Positions 35,740 through 42,568 of a stretch of 64,000 nt of DNA are shown here, piece by piece (the stretch's first letter is position 1; each line of letters opens with the position of its first letter). The stretch comes from Paenarthrobacter nitroguajacolicus (GTDB lineage Bacteria > Actinomycetota > Actinomycetes > Actinomycetales > Micrococcaceae), in contig NZ_JAQPPK010000013.1 of assembly GCF_029952445.1 (NCBI RefSeq), forward strand, positions 1 through 64,000, in the 5' to 3' direction. Below the pieces are notes generated by a model. It was not told the origin of the DNA, ran no database searches, and saw only the letters and a program-made list of their open reading frames with translations. A program made the translations under genes and the position numbers.

Positions 35740-36347
35740 GCGGACGGGTCCTGTCCGGCGGCCCGTCCGGCGGGGCGTTTGGCGCTTTCGGCGCTTTCGG
35801 CGCTTTCGGCGGGTGCGAAGCGCCCGCCGAGAAGCAGCTCTACGGCGTGGCCAAGGTCCAGGGCCACCACTTCGGCCGCATCGATCTCCTCTTGCCTGGT
35901 CACGGGAGTTGGCACCAACACCGAACGCGATCCCGCAGCGGTGGCGGCCTGGACATCCGCGCCGATATCGCCGATGAAGGCAGCCTCGTTTGGCATGATG
36001 CCCAACGTTTGGCATGCGGCCAGGATCATTCCGGGGGCAGGTTTGCGGCATTCGCAGCCGTCCTCCGGACCATGCGGGCAGATTTCCCACACATCGAAGG
36101 GGCCCAGCACCGTCTCCACCTGCCGGTTCACGGACTCCACCTGGTCCATGGTCAAAAGCCCGCGCGCCACGCCCGACTGGTTGCTCACCACCCCCGTGGC
36201 CAGCCCTGAACCCCGGATTTTAAGCAGCGCTGCCCGGGCACCATCCATGGGCCGCACCAGTTGTGGATCGCCGTTGTACGGCACGTCGACAACCAGTGTT
36301 CCATCGCGGTCAAACAGGACCGCCTTCAACGTTCCGGTTCCTCCCAT
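35736..36347 (-). CDS. gmhB: HAD-IIIA phosphatase, heptose-1,7-bisphosphate phosphatase-like
   Basis: GmhB removes the C7 phosphate from heptose-1,7-bisphosphate between the two HldE steps. The 203-residue protein has the HAD motif I DRDGTL near residue 13 and motif II VVSNQSG. The zinc knuckle CPHGPEDGCECRKP is diagnostic of the HisB/GmhB group. The C-terminal tail has AESAESAESAK from a 9-bp DNA repeat at about 35,781-35,811. The ATG at 36347 is taken, but a TTG at 36329 (giving MKAVLFDRDGT, with GGGAGG upstream) is a strong alternative. Confidence 0.85.
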   Translation of the reverse strand: MGGTGTLKAVLFDRDGTLVVDVPYNGDPQLVRPMDGARAALLKIRGSGLATGVVSNQSGVARGLLTMDQVESVNRQVETVLGPFDVWEICPHGPEDGCECRKPAPGMILAACQTLGIMPNEAAFIGDIGADVQAATAAGSRSVLVPTPVTRQEEIDAAEVVALDLGHAVELLLGGRFAPAESAESAESAKRPAGRAAGQDPSA

Positions 36348-36433
36348 ACCCGCAACGTTCCCCGGTTCTCCGGACGCTAAACAACGCGGCCGCGAGAAGT
36401 TTCGTGCCGCTAGACTCTCAGCGGGAGGCCACT

Positions 36434-37396
36434 ATGGACACAGCTTTGGACAGTTACGGGAACCAGGACCAACCCCTGCTGCTCGCCCTGCGCGCCCTGA
36501 AACTTGGCGATCTCCTGGTGGCCGTGCCAGCGCTGCGGGGCCTGCGGCGGGCGTTTCCGGAGCACCGGATTCTGTATGCCGGGCCTGCATGGATCGCCGA
36601 GGCATTGGAACTGGTTGGGGGCATTGGCCATCTGCCGACACCTGGGCTGGACCACCCGCTGACCGTGCCGCACGGTGTGGTGGATGTGGCGGTCAACCTG
36701 CACGGCAACGGCCCCGAGAGCCGGCTCCGGATCCAGGAACTTGGTGCCGGGCGAATTGTTGCGCACGCCTCCGCCGGGATCGACGGGCCGCCGTGGATCA
36801 CGGGAATTCCTGAACGCGAGCGCTGGACGCGCCTGCTCAATTGGCACGGTATCGACGCCGACCCACTCGACTTCCGCCTCCACCGCCCCGAGGTTCCTTC
36901 GCCGTGTCCCGGCGCCACCGTGATCCATGTTGGCGCAGCATACGGGAGCAGGCTGTGGCCCGTGGAACGCTTCGCCGACGTCGCCGTCCAACTCGCCGCG
37001 GCAGGGCATCGGATCGCCCTCACCGGCGGCACTTCGGAGCGCGCCCGCGCCGAGGAGACTGCCGCTCTGGCGAAACTCAAAGGAGCAAATCTCGACGACG
37101 GCCTCCTGGCAGGGCGGCAGAGCCTCGCCGAATTTGCGGCCACCATAGCCGAAGCCCGCGTGGTGATTTCCGCCGACACGGGAGCGGCGCACCTGGCATC
37201 CGCGTACCAACGCCCCTCCGTCGTCCTGTTCGGGCCGGCACCTGTGGAAGAGTGGGGACCGCCGCCCGGACCGCACGTGGTGCTGACCGCCGTCGAACTT
37301 CGCCGCGGTGATGTGTTCTCGGCCGAACCCGACCCGGCCTTGTTGGCCGTCAGCGCTGGCGACGTCCTTGAGGCAGTGGAGAAGCTGGGCTGCTAG
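36434..37396 (+). CDS. GT9-family heptosyltransferase-like protein
   Basis: The 320-residue product opens LLALRALKLGDLLVAVPALR, the GT9 signature. TVIHVGAAYGSRLWP and VISADTGAAHLASAYQRPSV are the donor-site segments. GGGAGG lies 5 nt before the ATG at 36434. It is divergent from gmhB (86 bp) and convergent with the sigma factor gene. As the third GT9 enzyme in the cluster, it suggests that at least two or three heptose-type residues or acceptors are involved. Confidence 0.85.
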   Translation: MDTALDSYGNQDQPLLLALRALKLGDLLVAVPALRGLRRAFPEHRILYAGPAWIAEALELVGGIGHLPTPGLDHPLTVPHGVVDVAVNLHGNGPESRLRIQELGAGRIVAHASAGIDGPPWITGIPERERWTRLLNWHGIDADPLDFRLHRPEVPSPCPGATVIHVGAAYGSRLWPVERFADVAVQLAAAGHRIALTGGTSERARAEETAALAKLKGANLDDGLLAGRQSLAEFAATIAEARVVISADTGAAHLASAYQRPSVVLFGPAPVEEWGPPPGPHVVLTAVELRRGDVFSAEPDPALLAVSAGDVLEAVEKLGC

Positions 37397-37402
37397 CCGG
37401 AG

Positions 37403-38179
37403 TCAGGGTGCCGTTCCATCCTTCAGGTGGGCTTCATCGTCCAGCAGCTGCCTTTGGAGGGCGACCAGAATCCTGGAAAGCTTGCGCGAGACCTGCATCT
37501 GCGAGACTCCCAGGGCCTCAGCGATGGTGGACTGCGTCTCCTCCCGGTAGTAGCGCCGGTACAGCAGATGGCGGTCCTCCGGGCTCAGTCCCCGGATGGC
37601 GTTTCGCAAGGCCAGCACATCTTCGAGCCTGTCCGTGGGGCAGCCAAAGGCGGACAGGGATCCTTGAAGTCCGTCACGTCCTTCCGAAGCCGGGGCGTCC
37701 AGGGAATCGGGGCGTTTGCTGGTTCCTGCCATCAGGGCCTCGCGAACCTGGCACGGATCCAAGCGAAGGTCGTCAGCGACTTCTTCGGGCGAGGGCGTCC
37801 TTTGCAGTGCCTGGGTGAGCTCCTCCGTCCGGGCCAGCACTTGGCGGCGGACGTCCTGGATGGTCCTTGGCGGCCGGACCACCCAGCAATGATCCCGCAG
37901 GTATCGCTTGACTTCACCGGCAATGGTGGGCGCAGCATAGGCGGGGAAGCTGACGCCACGGGACTCGTCATAGCCGCGGGAGGCCTTGATGAGGCCCATG
38001 TACGCCACCTGCCTGACGTCGTCGAGGTCGTGGGTGTGGGCGGAGTATCTGGCCGCAATGGACTTGGCCAGGTTCAGGTGGTCCAGGACCAGGCTGTCCT
38101 GGAAGCTTTGCCGAATGCTGCCTTCCGGAGCACATGGAAGGGTGGTGGCGTGAACATTGAGAGGTCGGGTTTGACGCAT
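37403..38179 (-). CDS. RNA polymerase sigma factor, SigB/SigF type
   Basis: This is a 258-residue group 3 sigma factor. Region 2 has HDLDDVRQVAYMGLIKA with SFPAYAAPTIAGEVKRYLRD, typical of the SigB/SigF class. Region 3 has RTPSPEEVADDL, and region 4 ends with TQSTIAEALGVSQMQVSRKLSRIL (helix-turn-helix). No anti-sigma gene is adjacent. The ATG at 38179 has no good ribosome site. A better site, with a GTG, lies upstream but is out of frame (see findings). Confidence 0.9.
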   Translation of the reverse strand: MRQTRPLNVHATTLPCAPEGSIRQSFQDSLVLDHLNLAKSIAARYSAHTHDLDDVRQVAYMGLIKASRGYDESRGVSFPAYAAPTIAGEVKRYLRDHCWVVRPPRTIQDVRRQVLARTEELTQALQRTPSPEEVADDLRLDPCQVREALMAGTSKRPDSLDAPASEGRDGLQGSLSAFGCPTDRLEDVLALRNAIRGLSPEDRHLLYRRYYREETQSTIAEALGVSQMQVSRKLSRILVALQRQLLDDEAHLKDGTAP

Positions 38180-38204
38180 GGGCTCAAATCCTTAACCGAC
38201 TGGT

Positions 38205-38233
38205 GGGGGGGTGAGCCCACGGCAAGACTCCTT
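38205..38233 (-). promoter_or_regulatory. Out-of-frame leader start with C7 tract before the sigma factor gene
   Basis: On the minus strand AAGGAG (38233-38228) is 7 nt before a GTG (38220). The reading frame from that GTG passes through a run of seven C (38211-38205) and is one base out of phase with the annotated ATG at 38179. An 8-bp inverted repeat TGGGCTCA/TGAGCCCA (38179-38186 and 38212-38219) joins the GTG region to the annotated start. Either a leader peptide is made, or the true gene starts here and one base is missing or variable. Confidence 0.45.
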
Positions 38234-38321
38234 AAAAAGAGAAGCACACTTACTATTAGCTTTCAACGGGTCTGCGGGGTTAGTCTCGAAGAACAGCCGC
38301 AACCACGGATCGGAGTTCCTC

Positions 38322-39062
38322 ATGGAAGAGCCGCAACTCGCCGGACCGACCACAGTGGTGGCCGAAATCCAGGACCTGCTGCTGGATACCCCCGACGTTG
38401 AAGCGTTCCTGGAAGAACTGGCCAGGCACTCGGCAGCCATGTTCAGCACGCCCGGCAACGAGGTCTTCTGCGGCATCACCCTCATGCGCCACCGGTCGGC
38501 CGGCACCGTGGCAAGCAGCGGCGAGCGCGCCCGCATGCTGGACGAGCTCCAGTACAATTTCGCCGATGGGCCCTGCCTGCGCGCATGCCGCGAAATAACG
38601 CAGGTCCACATACCCGATTTCGCCAAGGACAACACCTGGCCCGAGTACAACAAGATCGTCACCGAGCACGGAATCCGTTCCGTGCTGGCCGTGCCGTTCC
38701 CCCTCAGCGACGAGGCGGCCACCGCTGGCCTCAACCTCTACTCTGAACATCCCAACGCGTTCGACCAAGCCGCCGTACAGCGCGCCAACGATTACGTGCA
38801 GCAGGCGTCGAAAGGGCTCCGGCTTGCAGTGTTGATAGCCGAGCACAGCCAGACCGCCGCCAACCTGCGGGCAGCCATGGAATCCCGCACCGTGATCGAC
38901 GTGGCAACGGGCATCATCATCGCCCAAAACCGCTGCACCCAGGAGGAAGCCATCGATCTCATCAAGAAGGCCTCCAGCAACCGGAACGTCAAACTCCGCG
39001 CGGTGGCCCAGGCAATTGTCGAATCGGCCGGAGGCGGGCACGTTCAGACGTACTTCAAGTAG
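38322..39062 (+). CDS. GAF-ANTAR domain transcription antitermination regulator
   Basis: 246 residues. A GAF domain (about 15-165) is followed by an ANTAR domain (about 180-240), whose helices include AAMESRTVIDVATGIIIAQN and CTQEEAIDLIKKAS. ANTAR domains bind paired RNA hairpins to block termination. The GAF domain presumably senses a small ligand or redox state. CGGAG precedes the ATG at 38322. It is divergent from the sigma factor gene; no ANTAR-type twin hairpin was identified nearby. Confidence 0.88.
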   Translation: MEEPQLAGPTTVVAEIQDLLLDTPDVEAFLEELARHSAAMFSTPGNEVFCGITLMRHRSAGTVASSGERARMLDELQYNFADGPCLRACREITQVHIPDFAKDNTWPEYNKIVTEHGIRSVLAVPFPLSDEAATAGLNLYSEHPNAFDQAAVQRANDYVQQASKGLRLAVLIAEHSQTAANLRAAMESRTVIDVATGIIIAQNRCTQEEAIDLIKKASSNRNVKLRAVAQAIVESAGGGHVQTYFK

Positions 39063-39171
39063 ACCTTAGTCCTGCATTGCGTCAAGGCCGCTGGTGACAG
39101 CTACGCCCAGCAGGCTCGTCACGCGCGGTGGCTGGCGGCGGGCCTTTTCATATGAATCACCCGGTGGAACC

Positions 39172-39834
39172 ATGGCTCTCATGGTGAGCCACGTCCAAGT
39201 CGAGCCCGTGATCCAGCAAGTTCATCTGGCGGCCGGTGTTGCCGGACCCTCGGAACTCGACTTCGACGTCCGGTGTTTCGTGATCACAGGTCCAAGTGGC
39301 CTTGTCCTTCTCGACACGGGCCTGGAGGGAAGCAGCCCGCAGATCGAGCTCGCCTTGGTACGTGCCAGGGCGGGCTGGTCGGACATCACGGATGTCATCC
39401 TCACCCATTCCCATCCCGACCATGTAGGCGGTCTGACCGAAGTCACCCGAAACGCCCCGCAGGCCGTTCTCTGGGCTGGCCAGGCCGACGCTTCCGGCAT
39501 CCGTGCGACGGCCCCCATCCGGCCGCTCTCCGACAACGACTACGTCCGCGACCTGCGCGTCATCAGTACACCCGGGCACACCATGGGTCACATCAGTCTC
39601 CTCCACGAGCCAGCGAGCATCCTTTTCGCCGGAGATGTGGTGGGCACCATGACCGGTGAGATAACGCGTGCCCCTTCGCAGTTCACGGCAGATGCCGCCA
39701 TGGCCGAAGAGTCCCTGAAGAAACTGGATGAACTTCGGGCCGACCGCATGGTTTTTTCGCACGGGCCGGAACTTACCGACCCCGGGACGCGCCTACACCG
39801 GCTTGTCTCCGATGGCCCAACTCCGGGCAATTGA
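39172..39834 (+). CDS. Metallo-beta-lactamase fold hydrolase
   Basis: A 220-residue MBL-fold protein has the metal-binding THSHPDHVGG near 78-87 and further ligands in STPGHTMGHIS and LFAGDVVG. The final histidine is probably in VFSHGPEL. It is a glyoxalase-II-like or lactonase-like enzyme, and the substrate is unknown. The ATG at 39172 is preferred (GGTGG upstream); another ATG lies three codons later. It sits 109 bp after the ANTAR gene. Confidence 0.82.
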   Translation: MALMVSHVQVEPVIQQVHLAAGVAGPSELDFDVRCFVITGPSGLVLLDTGLEGSSPQIELALVRARAGWSDITDVILTHSHPDHVGGLTEVTRNAPQAVLWAGQADASGIRATAPIRPLSDNDYVRDLRVISTPGHTMGHISLLHEPASILFAGDVVGTMTGEITRAPSQFTADAAMAEESLKKLDELRADRMVFSHGPELTDPGTRLHRLVSDGPTPGN

Positions 39835-39878
39835 ACCTTGGCTTGCCCACGACGCGAGGCGACCGGATTTCACAAGGC

Positions 39879-40016
39879 TCACCGTCCCTCCAGCGGCCTG
39901 AGCTGGATCAGCTTGGCGAGTTGATAAGCCGTGCGGCGGTCCTCTTCGTTGGCTACGAGGACCGGTAACCACTCCCTGGGGCAGTTGGCTTCACAGACGT
40001 GGCACAGGCTGGCCAA
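39879..40016 (-). CDS. Possible small protein or gene remnant with Cys-rich motif
   Basis: The 285-bp gap between two rightward genes has an open minus-strand frame with protein-like composition, containing LCHVCEANCPREW and ending LIQLRPLEGR. From a TTG at 40016 it would encode 45 residues; the frame is open a further 13 codons upstream without a good start. The Cys-x2-Cys-x3-Cys pattern suggests a metal site. No ribosome site is visible. It may be the 3' remnant of a deleted gene. Confidence 0.3.
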   Translation of the reverse strand: MASLCHVCEANCPREWLPVLVANEEDRRTAYQLAKLIQLRPLEGR

Positions 40017-40119
40017 AGACGCCGCATACCCGACCTCGCCAGTCTGGATTTATGGCCTTCCGGCCAGCCTGGTACTCCGCGAATGCTGCGTGCCAGGTCT
40101 ATTCAGGAGGTAATTGGAG

Positions 40120-40623
40120 ATGGCAAAGATCAACAAAGCCACGGCTGGCATCATGCTGGCGGCTGTGGTTGCCGGAGGTGCGATCGGCGCGGCCACGTTG
40201 CCGGCCATGGCGGATGCCGGCAGCAGCAGCTCAAGCTCGGCTGCTCCGTCCACGGGCTCCGGAACAGCGGGAACGGGAACCCGCGGACCCCATCAAGCCA
40301 ACGGTAAGACTGAGGAAATCCTGACCGGTGATACGGCGGCAAAGGTGGAGGCCGCTGTGAAGGCAGCCCAACCGGATGCCACGATCGAGCGGATGGAGAC
40401 CGACGCGGACGGCGCGACGTACGAAGCCCACATCACCAAGGCCGACGGCACCCACGCCACAGTACTGCTGGATGAAAACTTCACCGTCACCAGCACCGAA
40501 GAGGGCCAGGGCGGCCCCGGCGGAAGAGGCGGCCACGGACCCGGCGGTAACGACGGCGACGCGGACGATTCGGGTTCGAACACCACCACCCCAAGCCCCA
40601 GCTCTTCAGGGGCGGCTTCGTAA
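40120..40623 (+). CDS. Secreted PepSY-like protein
   Basis: This 167-residue protein has a signal peptide (INKATAGIMLAAVVAGGAIG and then AATLPAMADA) with a likely cleavage after ADA. A Ser-rich linker, one PepSY-like region (TGDTAAKVEAAVKAAQPDATI and then EAHITKADGTHATVLLDENF) and a Gly/Asp/Ser-rich tail follow. AGGAGG is 9 nt before the ATG. PepSY domains often inhibit or chaperone enzymes outside the membrane. The partner here is unknown. Confidence 0.72.
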   Translation: MAKINKATAGIMLAAVVAGGAIGAATLPAMADAGSSSSSSAAPSTGSGTAGTGTRGPHQANGKTEEILTGDTAAKVEAAVKAAQPDATIERMETDADGATYEAHITKADGTHATVLLDENFTVTSTEEGQGGPGGRGGHGPGGNDGDADDSGSNTTTPSPSSSGAAS

Positions 40624-40671
40624 CCATCAAGACCCGACGACCTGCCGGGACCACGCAAGGGAGGTCCAGAA

Positions 40672-40701
40672 GGAGCGCCGTCCATCTCGAGGCGGCGCTC
40701 C
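40672..40701. terminator. Hairpin downstream of the PepSY-like gene
   Basis: GGAGCGCCG (40672-40680) pairs with CGGCGCTCC (40693-40701) around a 12-nt loop. It lies 48 bp past the stop codon. No T run follows, so it may be a weak or factor-dependent terminator. Confidence 0.4.
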
Positions 40702-40803
40702 GTCATGAAGAAGGGGATGCCCGGCCAGCGTCCTGGAACCGCCTCGGACCTGCCGTAATGGCTCGGTTCCGCCCCCTGGTGACCCGATTCCCGCAAAAGA
40801 GAA

Positions 40804-41487
40804 ATGAATGAAACCTTGATGGAAGTCCATATCCTCGCTCCGGCCCTCAGCCCCACCGAGCTGCTGCCATTCCTTGATCCTGCCGGTCTCCTGCAGGGAC
40901 TTGGCCCAGCGACCCTGGCCATCGTGGCCCTGATCATCTTCATCGAATCCGGCGTGCTGTTCCCGTTCCTGCCCGGCGATTCGCTGCTCTTCACAGCGGG
41001 GTTGCTCCACCAGGAACTGAACCTGACGCTTCCCGTGTTGATAACAGTGGTGACAGTGGCCGCCGTCGCGGGCGACCAAGTCGGCTACCTGCTCGGTCGC
41101 CGGTTCGGGCGTCGCTGGTTCACCGATGACGCCCGGGTACTGAAATCAGCCCATCTGGCAAAGGCGGAGGACTTCTTCGCCCGCCGGGGTGGCCCCGCCT
41201 TGGTGCTGGCCCGCTTCGTACCCGTAGTGCGGACCTTCGCCCCCCTCAGCGCGGGGATCGCGCGCTACAACTACAAGTCCTTTGCCGTATGGAACATCGC
41301 CGGTGCGATCCTCTGGGCGGTCTCGGTGACGCTGCTTGGCTCCTGGCTGGGACATTTCGAGTTCGTGGCCAAGAACATCGACGTCATAGCAATCGTCATG
41401 GTCATGGTCTCCGTGCTGCCTTGGGGCATTGAGTTCCTTAAGCACAGGCGCATCCGGGCACGGGAGAGCGCCGGCACGCAAGAATAG
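40804..41487 (+). CDS. DedA-family membrane protein
   Basis: The 227-residue product has DedA features: an ALIIFIESGVLFPFLPGDSL segment (family motif with E and FxPGD), GYLLGRRFGRRW, and VLARFVPVVRTFAPLSAG, the conserved arginine-rich motif of these flippase-like proteins. About four to five membrane helices are predicted. DedA proteins move undecaprenyl phosphate or phospholipids across the membrane. The ATG at 40804 is close to AAAGAGAA. Confidence 0.88.
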   Translation: MNETLMEVHILAPALSPTELLPFLDPAGLLQGLGPATLAIVALIIFIESGVLFPFLPGDSLLFTAGLLHQELNLTLPVLITVVTVAAVAGDQVGYLLGRRFGRRWFTDDARVLKSAHLAKAEDFFARRGGPALVLARFVPVVRTFAPLSAGIARYNYKSFAVWNIAGAILWAVSVTLLGSWLGHFEFVAKNIDVIAIVMVMVSVLPWGIEFLKHRRIRARESAGTQE

Positions 41488-41641
41488 GGATATCCGGCAT
41501 CGACCGCGACCGGATCTTTGACCGATTCGCACACGCCGCTTCGCTCAACTCTGCCCGGCAACAACACCGCAGCTTCGGGATCGGCCTATCCCTGCCCACA
41601 GCGACATGAAAATCCGAGGTGTTCTCCGGGAATTGAACTCG

Positions 41642-42487
41642 TTACAGCAGGCCGCGCAGAACCAGGGCGGCGCCGTCGTCGAGCACTGACGCGGTGACCT
41701 CGTCCGCAGCGGCAAGCACCTCATCGGGAGCCTGGCCCATGGCGATGCCGCGGCCGGCCCAGGTGAGCATCTCGATGTCGTTGCGGCCGTCGCCGACGGC
41801 CACTGTGTTGGCCTGGTCCGTGCCAAGTCGACGGCGGAGGGCCTCCAAGGCGCTGGCCTTGGTGACGCCTTCAGCGGCAATGTCCAGCCACGCAGTCCAA
41901 CCCACCGAGTAGGTCACCCCGGAGAGGCCGATGTGCCGGATGGCTTCATTGAACTCTTCCGAAGTGTTCTCGCTGCTGAACACCACCACGCGGACCGCGG
42001 TGGCATCGAGCATGGTCTGGAAGTCGACGCCGATTGACTCCACGCCGAAGCTCGCGTCCTGGAAGCGTTCCGTGGAGAGGAAGTTGCCGTCCTCGTCCTC
42101 CAGCGCGTACTTGGCGTTGGGCAGCCGCTCCCGCAGCGCCTTCAAGGCAGGAGCGGGATCGAAGGTCGCCTTGTGGATGATCTCGTAGCCGGACGCCAGG
42201 GCGGGGTCCAGGCGAAGGGTAACGCCGCCATTGCAGCACACCGCGTACCCGCGCTCCATGCCGATCTTTTCGATAATGGGCAGCGTCGCGTTGAGGGAAC
42301 GTCCCGTAGCAATCATGACGTCGTGTCCCTTGGCCACCACTGCCTGGGCAGCGGAGCGGACCTCGTCGGTCATGTGGCCGTCGTGGTCAACCAGGGTGCC
42401 ATCGACGTCCAAGGCGATCATGAGCTTGGTGTTTTCGTTGGGCTGGTCATCGATGCCAGCAACTGGAGTATCAGTCAAAATAGTCAT
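41642..42487 (-). CDS. HAD-superfamily (Cof/IIB) phosphatase
   Basis: 281 residues with motif I ALDVDGTLVDHDG near 25-37, ATGRSLNATLP (motif II), and motif IV VAVGDGRNDIEML near 230. The cap is of the IIB type found in Cof-like sugar-phosphate phosphatases. The substrate is unknown. It ends about 155 bp from dedA and is convergent with it; that gap contains no tRNA or other gene I can support. Confidence 0.88.
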   Translation of the reverse strand: MTILTDTPVAGIDDQPNENTKLMIALDVDGTLVDHDGHMTDEVRSAAQAVVAKGHDVMIATGRSLNATLPIIEKIGMERGYAVCCNGGVTLRLDPALASGYEIIHKATFDPAPALKALRERLPNAKYALEDEDGNFLSTERFQDASFGVESIGVDFQTMLDATAVRVVVFSSENTSEEFNEAIRHIGLSGVTYSVGWTAWLDIAAEGVTKASALEALRRRLGTDQANTVAVGDGRNDIEMLTWAGRGIAMGQAPDEVLAAADEVTASVLDDGAALVLRGLL

Positions 42488-42568
42488 GCTTCCAGTAGAC
42501 CAGACACCTCCGACACTGAACTAGGACCGGCGCCACAGCGGACGATTAACGGAGCGTGAATACTGTCC

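Noticed and set aside
37396-37403. Terminator between the third GT9 gene and the sigma factor
   Set aside because: Only 6 bp separate the convergent stops and no hairpin with a T run is visible.
39063-39171. ANTAR-target twin hairpin upstream of the MBL gene
   Set aside because: Some GC-rich pairing is possible, but the hexaloop pair with A1 and G4 positions expected for ANTAR targets could not be identified.
41588-41640. tRNA-like T-arm (CCGGGAATTGAACTCG, reverse orientation)
   Set aside because: The T-stem halves do not pair and no acceptor, D or anticodon arms are found.
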